Shown here piece after piece: positions 16,778-26,379 of a stretch of 64,000 nt of DNA. The first letter of the stretch is position 1, and each line of letters begins with the position of its first letter. Source of the DNA: Halospina sp040196175 (GTDB taxonomy: Bacteria > Pseudomonadota > Gammaproteobacteria > Pseudomonadales > Oleiphilaceae); NCBI RefSeq assembly GCF_040196175.1, contig NZ_JBEFNF010000001.1, positions 186,001 through 250,000 of the forward strand, given 5' to 3'. The notes beneath the pieces are model-generated. The model made no database searches and was not told the DNA's origin. It was given only the letters and a program-made list of their open reading frames with translations. The translations under genes were made by a program, and so were the position numbers.

Positions 16778-18577
16778 ATGCCCCAGTACAGAGCCCCCCT
16801 GCGTGACATTAAATTCGTCATGAGTGAACTCCTGGATTCGGAAACCCATTATCAGCAGATACCCGGTGGCGAGGAAGCGACGCCGGATATGGTCGACGCG
16901 ATTATTCAGGAAGGAGCGAAGTTCTGTGAGCAAGTGCTGTCACCCTTGAATCAGGTCGGGGATGAGGAAGGGTGTAGCCTTCAGGACGGACATGTCAGCA
17001 CTCCCACTGGGTTTAAAGAGGCGTATCGCCAATACATTGAGGGGGGGTGGCCATCCATGACCTCGGACGAGGAACTTGGCGGCCAGGGGCTGCCCGGATC
17101 TCTGTCTATGGTCATGAGTGAGATGGTAGGAACCGCGAACTGGGCATTTGGCATGTACCCCGGGCTGAGCCATGGGTGTATGGCCACGCTGGAAGCGCAT
17201 GGCAGTGATGAGCAGAAGCAGACTTACCTTCCGAAAATGGTCACTGGTGAGTGGACCGGTACGATGTGTCTGACTGAACCACACTGTGGATCGGATCTTG
17301 GGCTGCTGCGTACCAAGGCTACACCCAACGACGATGGCAGCTACGCGATCACTGGGCAGAAAATCTGGATCTCCGCGGGTGAGCATGACCTGTCTGACAA
17401 CATAATCCACCTGGTACTTGCCCGTCTGCCGGACGCGCCCAAAGGCACCAAGGGGATCTCGGTGTTCGTGGTACCCAAGTTCCTGTCGGATGCGAGCGGT
17501 AATCCTGGGGAGCGCAACACGCTTGTGTGCGGCTCTCTGGAGGAGAAAATGGGCATTCACGGGAATGCCACCTGCGTTATGAACTTTGACGACGCAAAAG
17601 GCTACCTGATCGGTGAGCCCCACAAGGGGTTGAGCTATATGTTCACCATGATGAACATTGCCCGTATCGGAACCGCCATTCAGGGGCTTGCTTCGTCGGA
17701 GCTCGCCTTCCAGGGCTCACTGGAGTACGCCAAAGATCGCCTTGCGATGCGCTCGCTCTCGGGTGCCAAGAATCCTGACGGCCCCGCCGATCCGATTATT
17801 GTACATCCCGATGTCCGTCGGATGCTTCTTACCCAGAAGACCATCGCGGAAAGCGCCAGGGCCATGATCTATTACGCGGCCCAGCAGGCGGACATCTCCC
17901 AGGCCAGCAATGATGAGGACGAGCGCAATGAGGCAGATGAACTGCTCAGTTTTCTGACGCCAATTGCCAAGGCGTTCCTGACTGAATTGGGCGTGGAGGC
18001 AGCGAACCAGGGGATGCAGGTGTTCGGTGGCCACGGCTATGTTAAGGAATGGGGCATGGAGCAGATCGTAAGGGACGCCCGTATCAGCACCATCTATGAG
18101 GGCACAACCGGCATTCAGGCTCTGGATCTTCTGGGGCGTAAGGTTCTGATGACCCAGGGTGAGTCGCTCAAGCGCTTCACCAAGAAAGTGCATCTCTTCT
18201 GCAAGGAGCAGGCTGATAATGAGTCCATCAGTGAGTTTGTTGAACCGCTCCAGAGCATGAACAAGGAGTGGAGCGACCTCACCACGAAGCTGGGCATGTC
18301 TGCCATGAAGGATCGGGAGGAAGTTGGCGCGGCCTCCTTTGATTATCTGATGTATTCTGGGTACGCCGTGACGGCTTATCTCTGGGCTCGGACCGCGGAA
18401 GTGGCGCAACGTAAGCTGCAGGAGGGCACCTCCGAGGAAGCGTTCTACAAAGCCAAGCTCCAGACCGCACGCTTCTTCTTCAAGCGCATGCTGCCGCGGG
18501 CCAAAGCCCACGCTGATGCCATGATGAGCGGTGCTGACAATCTGATGGAGATGGAGGAAGAGCATTTCGCTTTCTGA
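16778..18577 (+). CDS. Acyl-CoA dehydrogenase (FadE1/FadE2 type), copy 1
   Basis: A 599-residue FAD enzyme for the first oxidation of fatty acyl-CoA, of the long form with an extra C-terminal domain. Visible are the Phe/Gly-rich N-terminal helical domain, MCLTEPHCGSDLG (about 167-179), KIWISAGEHDL, and the catalytic-Glu segment IYEGTTGIQALDLLG. The ATG at 16778 has a GAGGT site eight bases upstream and gives the start MPQYRAPLRD, matching the next gene. A comparable set of acyl-CoA dehydrogenases follows the bio operon in Pseudomonas. A terminator follows directly. Confidence 0.93.
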   Translation: MPQYRAPLRDIKFVMSELLDSETHYQQIPGGEEATPDMVDAIIQEGAKFCEQVLSPLNQVGDEEGCSLQDGHVSTPTGFKEAYRQYIEGGWPSMTSDEELGGQGLPGSLSMVMSEMVGTANWAFGMYPGLSHGCMATLEAHGSDEQKQTYLPKMVTGEWTGTMCLTEPHCGSDLGLLRTKATPNDDGSYAITGQKIWISAGEHDLSDNIIHLVLARLPDAPKGTKGISVFVVPKFLSDASGNPGERNTLVCGSLEEKMGIHGNATCVMNFDDAKGYLIGEPHKGLSYMFTMMNIARIGTAIQGLASSELAFQGSLEYAKDRLAMRSLSGAKNPDGPADPIIVHPDVRRMLLTQKTIAESARAMIYYAAQQADISQASNDEDERNEADELLSFLTPIAKAFLTELGVEAANQGMQVFGGHGYVKEWGMEQIVRDARISTIYEGTTGIQALDLLGRKVLMTQGESLKRFTKKVHLFCKEQADNESISEFVEPLQSMNKEWSDLTTKLGMSAMKDREEVGAASFDYLMYSGYAVTAYLWARTAEVAQRKLQEGTSEEAFYKAKLQTARFFFKRMLPRAKAHADAMMSGADNLMEMEEEHFAF

Positions 18578-18602
18578 ACCGGTATGATCCAGTACGCATG
18601 AA

Positions 18603-18627
18603 AAAAGCCCGCCACGCGCGGGCTTTT
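18603..18627 (+). terminator. Intrinsic terminator between the two acyl-CoA dehydrogenase genes
   Basis: A stem AAAAGCCCGC / GCGGGCTTTT with a five-base loop lies 25 bases after the first acyl-CoA dehydrogenase stop. The A and T flanks make it work in either direction. It implies the second dehydrogenase has its own promoter or depends on read-through. Confidence 0.88.
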
Positions 18628-18684
18628 GTGTGAGAAATCCCGGGGGAGAATAGCCCCGCAGACGTTCAAAGTGAGGACCAACCC

Positions 18685-20478
18685 ATGGCTGACTATAAAG
18701 CGCCCCTGCAGGATATGCGGTTCCTGCTCAACGAGATCTTCGACGCACCGGGCCAGTGGGCTTCCCTGCCCGGGCTGAGCGAGAGCGTGGATCCGGAGAC
18801 GGCGGATGCCATTCTGGAGGAAGCCGGTAAAATTGCGGCGGGGACGCTTGCTCCGATCAATCAGAGTGGCGACGAGCAGGGCTGTCAGTTGAAGGATGGC
18901 GAAGTAACCACTCCGGATGGATTCAAGGAGGCGTTCCAGATCTTTGCCGAAGGTGGCTGGGTCGGTCTTGGTGGGGACCCGGACTATGGTGGTATGGGCA
19001 TGCCGAAGAGCCTCGTCGGGCAGGTTGAAGAAATGATGCAGGGGGCCAATATGGCTTTCGGCCTCTGCCCCATGCTGACCGCAGGTGCCTGCCTGGCGCT
19101 GCATGCTCACGGCAGTGAGGAGCTCAAGGAAAAGTATCTGCCGAAAATGTACGACGGTACCTGGTCAGGCGCCATGGATCTGACCGAGCCGCATGCCGGC
19201 ACCGATCTGGGTATCATCCGTACCAAGGCGAAGCCCAATGATGACGGCTCCTACAACCTCTCCGGCACCAAGATCTTTATCACTTGGGGTGATCACGACA
19301 TGGCGGAGAACATCATCCATCTGGTACTGGCCAAACTGCCGGATGCGCCTGCTGGCCCCAAGGGGATTTCGCTGTTCCTGGTGCCCAAGTACGAAGTGAG
19401 CGAGGATGGCACTCTGGGGCCGCGTAACGGTGTTTCCTGCGGCTCGTTGGAAGAGAAGATGGGTATTCACGGCTCTGCAACCTGCGTCATGAACTTTGAT
19501 GATGCCCGCGGCTGGCTGGTTGGCGAGCCCAACAAGGGACTGATGGCCATGTTCACCATGATGAACTATGAGCGTCTGGGTGTGGGGATCCAGGGCGTGG
19601 GCGCCGCTGAAGCCTCCTATCAGCACGCTCTGGCCTATGCCCGTGAGCGTCTTCAGAGCCGCTCTCCTGACGGCCCCCAGGCACAGGATAAGCAGGCGGA
19701 TCCCATTATTGTGCATCCGGACGTGCGCCGTATGCTGTTGAAGATGAAAGCCCACACCGAGGGTAGCCGTGCCTTCATTACCTATGTGGCGCAGTGGCTG
19801 GATCAGGCCAAGTTTGCCGAGGATGCTGAGGCCAAGGAGAAAGCGGATGGCATGGTGGCATTGTTGACGCCAGTGGCTAAGGCTTTCCTGACCGACCGGG
19901 CGCTGGATACCTGTGTGATCGGCCAGCAGGTCTATGGTGGCCATGGCTACATCAGCGAGTGGGGTCAGGAGCAGCTGGTGCGCGATACCCGCATCACCCA
20001 GATCTATGAAGGCACGAACGGCATCCAGGCGATGGATCTGATGGGCCGCAAGGTTGTCGCCAATGGCGGTAAGTATTTCGAGGTTTTTGCCAATGACGTT
20101 GCGGATTTCATCAATGCGAATCAGGATGAGCCGGCGGTTGCAGAATACCTCCAGCCCCTGGCGGCGGCCCTTGAGCGTCTTTCGGATGTGACTGAAAGCG
20201 TCATCAAGGCAGCGGACGGCAATCCCGCGGAAATTGGTGCTGCGGCAGTGGACTACCTGGACCTGTTTGGCCTCACGGCTGAGGCCTACCTGTGGGTCCG
20301 CATGGTGCAGGCTGCGGCGCCGAAGGCCGAGAGCGACACCTCCGGTTTCTACAGTGGTAAGCTCAAGACCGCTCGCTTTTTCTTTGACCGAATCCTGCCG
20401 CAATCAGTCGCCCTGGCGGAATCCATCCGCAATGGCGGCGACAGCATGATGGCGCTTGACGACGCCGAGTTCGGCTAG
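18685..20478 (+). CDS. Acyl-CoA dehydrogenase (FadE1/FadE2 type), copy 2
   Basis: A 597-residue paralogue of the preceding gene, starting MADYKAPLQDMRFLLNEIFD with a GAGGA site upstream. It keeps the same landmarks: MDLTEPHAGTDLG, KIFITWGDHDMAENIIHLVLA, GSLEEKMGIHG and IYEGTNGIQAMDLMGRKV with the catalytic Glu. The two copies differ throughout, so the duplication is old and the enzymes probably differ in chain-length preference, as known for the Pseudomonas pair. Its TAG stop overlaps the stop codon of holA on the other strand (CTAG shared). Confidence 0.94.
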   Translation: MADYKAPLQDMRFLLNEIFDAPGQWASLPGLSESVDPETADAILEEAGKIAAGTLAPINQSGDEQGCQLKDGEVTTPDGFKEAFQIFAEGGWVGLGGDPDYGGMGMPKSLVGQVEEMMQGANMAFGLCPMLTAGACLALHAHGSEELKEKYLPKMYDGTWSGAMDLTEPHAGTDLGIIRTKAKPNDDGSYNLSGTKIFITWGDHDMAENIIHLVLAKLPDAPAGPKGISLFLVPKYEVSEDGTLGPRNGVSCGSLEEKMGIHGSATCVMNFDDARGWLVGEPNKGLMAMFTMMNYERLGVGIQGVGAAEASYQHALAYARERLQSRSPDGPQAQDKQADPIIVHPDVRRMLLKMKAHTEGSRAFITYVAQWLDQAKFAEDAEAKEKADGMVALLTPVAKAFLTDRALDTCVIGQQVYGGHGYISEWGQEQLVRDTRITQIYEGTNGIQAMDLMGRKVVANGGKYFEVFANDVADFINANQDEPAVAEYLQPLAAALERLSDVTESVIKAADGNPAEIGAAAVDYLDLFGLTAEAYLWVRMVQAAAPKAESDTSGFYSGKLKTARFFFDRILPQSVALAESIRNGGDSMMALDDAEFG

Positions 20479-21479
20479 GCGGAGAGCGTCTCCACCAGGG
20501 CGGCAAGGGCAGACCAGGCCGGCATGGCCGGGTCTTTTCCCTTGCTGGCCCGGTCTACCTGCCTGGCCTGTTCCCAGGCTCTGCTTATGGATTGGCTGTT
20601 GTGCCGACGTGAGGCTTTCTCCAGCGCCTTTCTCAGCGGTGGCTGACGAACCCCGTTGTGCTTGAACCAGGTGGCGGCATTGCTGCCTTGGCGCAGGCTG
20701 TGCTGCAGGTTGGCGAGATGCTTAAGGTCGCGCTGGAAAACGCCCAGTATAGCCAGTGTACTGGTGCCTTCTTCCTCCAGGCGCCGCAGCATCTGCAGGG
20801 CGTGAATCCGGTTGCCGGTCAGTGCCTCGCTGCTGAGCTCGAAGGCATTATAGCGGCTGCTGTCTTCGATACCACCGATGGCGACTGCGTCATCCACGGG
20901 CTCATTGCCGGCAATAACCCTGAGGCGTTCCAGCTCCTGGTGAGCAGCCAGCAGGTTACCCTCCAGGCGTTCACTGAGCTGGCTCACAGCGTTGCGGGTG
21001 AGCTTCAGGCCCATGGTGTCGGCGCGGCGTGAGAGCCAGCGGGGAAAGTCCGCCGGATCCACAGGCCATACCGGCACATGAAGTCCGACCTTTTGCCAGT
21101 TGCGGAACCAAGCCTTGCTGGTCTCACCACTGTCCAGGCGTGGACCCGATACAATCAGGATTACATCCTCGGGCGGCGCCTTGGCGAAAGCCTCCAGAAC
21201 CTCCCGGCCCTTACCGGGCTTACCACTGTGCAGGCGCACTTCGATGCGCCGGCGGCTTGCAAACAGTGACAGCGCCTGGGTTTCGTCATGGACCTGCTGC
21301 CAGTCGAACTGAGCGTCCGTCTGAAAGACCGTACGTTCTTCATAGCCTTCCGCGACCGCGCGCTCGCGGATTCTGTCGCAGGCTTCCTGCACCAGCAGCG
21401 GCTCATCGCCGGTGACCAGGTAGCCGGCATCCAGGCGCTTCGCGAGCTGATCCGGAAGCTGTTCCGGGTTGACCTTCAT
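20475..21479 (-). CDS. holA: DNA polymerase III subunit delta
   Basis: HolA is the delta subunit of the clamp loader that opens the beta sliding clamp. The 334-residue protein starts MKVNPEQLPDQLAKRL, shows LVTGDEPLLVQEACDRIR (the vestigial nucleotide-binding region of the family) and the clamp-opening N-terminal domain, and ends with the collar domain. It overlaps lptE by four bases (ATGA), the usual lptE-holA arrangement. Length is normal. Confidence 0.95.
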   Translation of the reverse strand: MKVNPEQLPDQLAKRLDAGYLVTGDEPLLVQEACDRIRERAVAEGYEERTVFQTDAQFDWQQVHDETQALSLFASRRRIEVRLHSGKPGKGREVLEAFAKAPPEDVILIVSGPRLDSGETSKAWFRNWQKVGLHVPVWPVDPADFPRWLSRRADTMGLKLTRNAVSQLSERLEGNLLAAHQELERLRVIAGNEPVDDAVAIGGIEDSSRYNAFELSSEALTGNRIHALQMLRRLEEEGTSTLAILGVFQRDLKHLANLQHSLRQGSNAATWFKHNGVRQPPLRKALEKASRRHNSQSISRAWEQARQVDRASKGKDPAMPAWSALAALVETLSA

Positions 21480-22030
21480 TCGGCGGCGTCCGTTGTGCTT
21501 TCGTGCTCTGAGCGGATCCGGTTGATGCGCTCCTCGGTGAAGGGCATAAGGCGGCGCGTGACCTGCTGGATAAGCTGGTCCTGGAGGAGGCCCTCAATAC
21601 CCTGCTGTTCACGTTCTCCCGCCAGAACCTGCTGCTCGTCAGCCTGGTAGAACTCCCGGGCACTCAGCTCGGTGTCCGCGAGAAGGGGAATGCCGTCCTC
21701 AGTGGTCAGCGCCACCGCCATGCGAGCACTGAGCTCGTATTCGCTGGCGGCTGCCCGTTCATCCAGGGCACTGGTGCGCCGCTCCTGTTGATAGTCACGG
21801 AGCTTGAGGTGGTAGCCAGCGGTTTCGTGGTCTTCAGCCAGGATGTTGTAGAGACCAAGGCGATCGCGCAAACCCGAGCAGACCGGCTCGGGTACACCGT
21901 TCCCACAGGACAGCGCCAGTGGCGACAGAGCATCCGACACCATGGCCGTGCCCCGCAAATGGAAGCCACAGGCGGTGAGCGCCATCACCAGGACCAGTGT
22001 CATGATGGATTTCCAGGCGGCCTGGCGCAT
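21476..22030 (-). CDS. lptE: LPS assembly lipoprotein LptE
   Basis: LptE plugs the LptD barrel in the outer membrane and helps place lipopolysaccharide in the outer leaflet. The 184-residue precursor has a signal peptide (about residues 8-20) with the lipobox LTAC and mature start CGFHLRG, which is typical of LptE. The body is variable, as in the family, and the C-terminus is acidic. It sits between leuS and holA with a 20-base gap to leuS, as in other gammaproteobacteria. Confidence 0.94.
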   Translation of the reverse strand: MRQAAWKSIMTLVLVMALTACGFHLRGTAMVSDALSPLALSCGNGVPEPVCSGLRDRLGLYNILAEDHETAGYHLKLRDYQQERRTSALDERAAASEYELSARMAVALTTEDGIPLLADTELSAREFYQADEQQVLAGEREQQGIEGLLQDQLIQQVTRRLMPFTEERINRIRSEHESTTDAAE

Positions 22031-22050
22031 GGATGACCTCCGGAGCCGGA

Positions 22051-24636
22051 TCAGTTGGCGACCACGTTCACGAGTTTCCCGGGCACTACGATCACTTTGT
22101 GGACGGTCTTGTCCTCAATGAAGCGCTGGACGTTCTCGTCTGCGAGTGCGAGTGCCTCCAGCTGGTCGCGCTCGGTCTCGGCATCCGCTTGGATGCGCGA
22201 GCGCAGCTTGCCGTTGACCTGCACCACCAGCTCGATACGGTCCTGTTTCATCAGCGACTCATCCGCAACGGGCCATTGCGCATCCACCACGGGCGTTTCA
22301 TGACCCAGTGCCTGCCAGAGTTCGTGGGTGATGTGGGGCGCGACCGGGGCCAGTACCAGAACGGCTGTCTCCAGGACCTCCTGCATTACGGCCTGGTCGC
22401 CATTGTTACGGATCTCAAGACGACCGGCATCGTTGAGCAGTTCCATGACAGCGGCGATGGCCGTATTGAAAGTCAGTCGGCGGTTGAAATCGTCTGTGAC
22501 CTTGGCAATGGTCTGATGGGTTTTGCGGCGTATGGCCTGCTGGTTGTCATCCGCCGCCTCAGGCATGGCCTGGCCGGTGCCGCCCTCAGTGACATGCTGG
22601 TGTACCATGCGCCAGAGCCGGCGCAGGAAACGGTGGGCACCTTCCACGCCGCTGTCCGACCACTCAAGGGACTGCTCCGGCGGTGCCGCGAACATCATGA
22701 ACAGCCGCACCGTATCCGCTCCATGCTCATCGATGATCGCTTGCGGGTCGATGCCATTGTTCTTGGACTTCGACATCTTGGTCACGCCACCGGGGTGGAC
22801 GGGGTCGCCGTCTGCCTTGAGCGTGGCGCTGATCACGTTGCCCTTGCCGTCATATTCGGCCTCCACATCCTGCGGCGAAAACCATTCTTTGGCGCCGTTG
22901 TCCGTCTCCCGGTACCAGGTTTCGGCTAATACCATGCCCTGGCACAGCAGGCGATTGAAGGGCTCGTCGCTGTTGACCAGGCCTACGTCGCGCAGAAGCT
23001 TGTGGAAAAAGCGGGCGTAGAGCAGGTGCAGGATAGCGTGTTCAATGCCGCCAATATACTGGTCCACCGGCAGCCAGTAGTTGGCTGCCTCCGGATCCAG
23101 CATGCCGTCGTCCTTCCAGGGGCTGCAGAAGCGTGCGAAATACCAGGAGGACTCCATGAACGTGTCGAAGGTGTCCGTCTCGCGGAAAGCGGGCTGGCCG
23201 TTGTAGGTGGTTTGGGGCCATTCGGGATCGGTCTTGAGCGGAGACTGGACGCCGTCCATGGTCACATCCTCGGGAAGCGTTACCGGCAGGTCACTTTCGG
23301 GCACAGGTGCAGGTTCACCGTTTTCAAGCGTGAGCATGGGGATGGGGGTGCCCCAGTAGCGCTGACGTGAGACCCCCCAATCGCGCAGCCGGTAGTTGGT
23401 TTTCCGTTCCCCGATGCCGCGCTTTTCCAGTTGCTCTGCGATGGCAGCAATGGCTTCGTCCGAGCTCATGCCGGTGTAGGGGCCGGAGTTGGCCAGAAGT
23501 CCTTTTTCGGTAAAGGCTTGTTCGTAAGTGTCCACGTCGCGGCCATCACTGGGACTGACAACCTGGCGAATCGCAATGCGATACTTACGGGCGAATTCGT
23601 GGTCGCGCTCGTCATGGGCCGGTACCGCCATCAAGGCACCGGTGCCGTACTCGTGGAGCACGAAATTGGCGATGTAGACCGGTATGCGCTCGCCGGTAAG
23701 CGGATGCAGCGCGTAGAGTTCGGTCTCGATGCCTTTTTTCTCCATGGTCTCCACGTCCGCTGTGGAGGCGACGGTATTGCGGCATTCGGCGACGAAGTCT
23801 GCAACCTCCCGCGAGCGCTCAGCGGCTTGCTCCGCAACGGGGTGGCGCGCGGACAGTGCCATGTAGGTGACGCCGTAGAGGGTGTCCGGGCGCGTGGTAT
23901 AGACTCTCAGGGTCTCTGAGTCGTCCTCCATCTGGAAATCGAGTTCAACGCCTTCCGAGCGCCCGATCCAGTTGCGCTGCATGGCCTTGACCTGTTCCGG
24001 CCAGCCTTCAAGCTTATCCAGATCGTCCAGGAGTTCATCGGCGTATTCTGTGATCCTGACGAACCACTGGGGAATCTCTTTCTGTTCCACCACGGCACCG
24101 GAGCGCCAGCCGCGGCCATCCACGACCTGTTCATTGGCGAGCACGGTCTGGTCAACCGGATCCCAGTTGACGGTGGCGTTCTTTTTATACACCAGCCCTT
24201 TTTCATAGAGTTTGGTGAAGAACCATTGCTCCCACTGGTAATACTCCGGGTCACAGGTGGCGAGCTCCCGGTTCCAGTCGTAGCCAAAGCCCAGGCGTTT
24301 GAGCTGGGCTTTCATGTGTTCGATATTCTGTCGCGTCCAGTCAGCCGGCGCGGTGCGGTTGCTGATCGCGGCGTTCTCGGCTGGTAGACCAAAAGCGTCC
24401 CAGCCCATGGGCTGGAGTACGTTCTTGCCCTGCATGCGCTGGAAACGCGAGATCACATCACCGATGGTATAGTTTCGCACGTGCCCCATGTGCAGCCTTC
24501 CGCTGGGATAGGGGAACATAGATAGGCAGTAGTATTTGGGCTTGCCGGGTACTTCCTGTACCGCGAAGACATCGTTGGATTCCCAGTACTGCTGGGCTTT
24601 GCTTTCGACGGCGTCGGGGCGGTAATGCTCTTCCAT
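22051..24636 (-). CDS. leuS: Leucyl-tRNA synthetase
   Basis: Class I synthetase that charges tRNA-Leu. The 861-residue protein has the HIGH motif as PYPSGRLHMGH (42-52), the CP1 editing domain with the TRPDTLYGVTY segment, and the KMSKS motif followed by KNNGIDPQ. Length is typical for bacteria. It is the first gene of leuS-lptE-holA and diverges from ybeL with 122 bases between; a TAGAAT box about 60 bases upstream of the ATG is a possible -10. Confidence 0.98.
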   Translation of the reverse strand: MEEHYRPDAVESKAQQYWESNDVFAVQEVPGKPKYYCLSMFPYPSGRLHMGHVRNYTIGDVISRFQRMQGKNVLQPMGWDAFGLPAENAAISNRTAPADWTRQNIEHMKAQLKRLGFGYDWNRELATCDPEYYQWEQWFFTKLYEKGLVYKKNATVNWDPVDQTVLANEQVVDGRGWRSGAVVEQKEIPQWFVRITEYADELLDDLDKLEGWPEQVKAMQRNWIGRSEGVELDFQMEDDSETLRVYTTRPDTLYGVTYMALSARHPVAEQAAERSREVADFVAECRNTVASTADVETMEKKGIETELYALHPLTGERIPVYIANFVLHEYGTGALMAVPAHDERDHEFARKYRIAIRQVVSPSDGRDVDTYEQAFTEKGLLANSGPYTGMSSDEAIAAIAEQLEKRGIGERKTNYRLRDWGVSRQRYWGTPIPMLTLENGEPAPVPESDLPVTLPEDVTMDGVQSPLKTDPEWPQTTYNGQPAFRETDTFDTFMESSWYFARFCSPWKDDGMLDPEAANYWLPVDQYIGGIEHAILHLLYARFFHKLLRDVGLVNSDEPFNRLLCQGMVLAETWYRETDNGAKEWFSPQDVEAEYDGKGNVISATLKADGDPVHPGGVTKMSKSKNNGIDPQAIIDEHGADTVRLFMMFAAPPEQSLEWSDSGVEGAHRFLRRLWRMVHQHVTEGGTGQAMPEAADDNQQAIRRKTHQTIAKVTDDFNRRLTFNTAIAAVMELLNDAGRLEIRNNGDQAVMQEVLETAVLVLAPVAPHITHELWQALGHETPVVDAQWPVADESLMKQDRIELVVQVNGKLRSRIQADAETERDQLEALALADENVQRFIEDKTVHKVIVVPGKLVNVVAN

Positions 24637-24758
24637 GGGTTCGGGTGCCTTATCTCTCGGATCAAAATGGCTGTTGCATCGGCAAAGGGCTCATTCTAGC
24701 GTAGAGAGAAGGTGACAGGTAGGCATGCCGACCGCCAACCCATTAACAGGAGAAAACC

Positions 24759-25316
24759 GTGGCCGAACAGCAACGCCCCCGTCTGAGTGACAATGCTGAA
24801 AAATCCTACAATCGCATGCTGGAGCGGGTTGAGTCCCGGCTGGCGGCGGTCGAAGAGCGCACTTGGGAGCGCCTTCAGGATGAGATCGAGGAAGCGGTCA
24901 AGTTTGAGCAGGACGTAGCGGAACTGACCCGCGAAGAGCTCGATTTACTGGCGGCCTATCTGCGCCGGGATCTTTCCCATCTGCTGGGATTTGTGTCCAA
25001 CACCGGCGATGGTGTCGCGGAATGGTTGTGGACGGACCTGGAGTGGATCGAGGACTGGCTGGTGGAAAAGCTGTTCTCCATCGCCGATCCCACGCGGCTT
25101 GATACGCTGGCGTTGCAGCAGAAGCTGCAGGACAGTGATCCGAGCCACTATTTCGCGGGCGAGCTTGCCATGGCCGGTGTGTTGCGCTGCCTCAACTGCG
25201 GCCACCTTCTGACGCTGGCGGAGACGACCCGGCTGGAGCCGTGTGAGCGCTGTGAATCCCATTACTTTGAACGAGTCACGGCTCACACGCCGGATGTGGA
25301 CCCAACAGCATCCTGA
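24759..25316 (+). CDS. ybeL: Zinc-ribbon protein YbeL (DUF1451)
   Basis: A 185-residue protein of the DUF1451 family, which is found divergent from leuS in E. coli too. The N-terminal two thirds is helical and acidic; the C-terminus carries a zinc ribbon with Cys144, Cys147, Cys162 and Cys165 (CLNCGH ... CERC). The GTG start at 24759 has an AGGAG site upstream (AACAGGAGAAAACC). No molecular function is established for the family. Confidence 0.9.
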   Translation: MAEQQRPRLSDNAEKSYNRMLERVESRLAAVEERTWERLQDEIEEAVKFEQDVAELTREELDLLAAYLRRDLSHLLGFVSNTGDGVAEWLWTDLEWIEDWLVEKLFSIADPTRLDTLALQQKLQDSDPSHYFAGELAMAGVLRCLNCGHLLTLAETTRLEPCERCESHYFERVTAHTPDVDPTAS

Positions 25317-25395
25317 TAGCCGCCGTCTTTGATTGATCATGCGAACTATCCTAGGATGAATGCTTCTTATCCAAGTTCATCCTGGGAGGTTCTCG

Positions 25396-26379
25396 ATGTC
25401 GGTCGCCTTGACCGTTTTTCTATTGATCATCGCCTTTGTCGTGGGTTCCATGATCTACGTATACCGTTTTCGTGGTCAGCAGCGTTATAAAAGCGTTGGG
25501 GAGTACTGGCGAAAAGGCTGGCCGATTTTCAGCCCGCTGAACTGTCTTCTGTATCTGTTCACTAAAAAGCGGGCACGGGCCCCTATCATGGACCGGGAGC
25601 AGTTTCCGGAGCTCCAAGTGATTCAGGACAACTGGGAAACCATCCGGCGGGAGGCGGTCAGGCTGTATGATGACCGGGTATTCGATCAGACCAGTGATCC
25701 CGACTCCAGCGCTTACTACGATATCGGTTTCCGTACCTTCCAGAAGTATGGCTGGAGCAAGTTCTATCTCAAGTGGTATGGCACCCAGCATAACTCGGCC
25801 CAGGCCTCATGCCCTGAAACGCTCAAGATTCTGGATCAGGTGCCCTCTGTGAATGGTGCCATGTTCTCCATTCTGCCGGTGGGCTCGCAGCTGACCCGCC
25901 ACGCGGACCCTGTCGCATGTTCATTGCGCTATCACCTGGGGCTGTCGACGCCCAATGATGACCGTTGCTACATCAATATTGATGGCACGGATTACTCCTG
26001 GCGCGATGGTGAAGATCTGATTTTTGACGAAACCTATCTACACTATGCCCACAACGACGCGAAACAGTACCGACTCATCCTGATGTGTGACGTGGAGCGG
26101 CCCACCTGGCTGGTCGGGCGGGTGATCAACGTCTTCTACAAAGGGCTGATGCGCCTGACGGTGGTGCCCAATATGGACGGCGACCAGCGTGGTTTCGCGA
26201 ACAGTATGTTTGCACGCATCTCGCCAGCCTTGGCGCGGGTGCGGGAATTGAAAAAGACCAACCGGCGCCAGTACAAGGCGATCAAGTATGCCGTGAATAC
26301 GCTGTTGGCGTTGGCACTGGGCGGTGTCCTGCTGGGCGGTCTGGTATTGATCGACGGACTTGTCGCTTCGGTCGCTTAG
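25396..26379 (+). CDS. lpxO: Lipid A hydroxylase LpxO-type (aspartyl/asparaginyl beta-hydroxylase fold)
   Basis: A 327-residue membrane protein of the Fe(II)/2-oxoglutarate-dependent aspartyl/asparaginyl beta-hydroxylase family. The N-terminal anchor (about 2-22) is followed by the LpxO-like segments FPELQVIQDNWETIRREA, GWSKFYLKWYG, LTRHADP and DETYLHYAHN (iron-binding His/Asp/His), and RLILMCDVERP. LpxO adds a 2-hydroxyl to the secondary acyl chain of lipid A. A second hydrophobic segment near the C-terminus (about 303-322) suggests two anchors. Start chosen at 25396 because GGGAGG precedes it; its TAG stop overlaps the lnt stop. Confidence 0.82.
   Translation: MSVALTVFLLIIAFVVGSMIYVYRFRGQQRYKSVGEYWRKGWPIFSPLNCLLYLFTKKRARAPIMDREQFPELQVIQDNWETIRREAVRLYDDRVFDQTSDPDSSAYYDIGFRTFQKYGWSKFYLKWYGTQHNSAQASCPETLKILDQVPSVNGAMFSILPVGSQLTRHADPVACSLRYHLGLSTPNDDRCYINIDGTDYSWRDGEDLIFDETYLHYAHNDAKQYRLILMCDVERPTWLVGRVINVFYKGLMRLTVVPNMDGDQRGFANSMFARISPALARVRELKKTNRRQYKAIKYAVNTLLALALGGVLLGGLVLIDGLVASVA

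Noticed and set aside
19165..20403. 412-residue minus-strand frame over acyl-CoA dehydrogenase copy 2
   Set aside because: Antisense shadow; the similar frame over copy 1 (17717-18565) arises for the same codon-usage reason.
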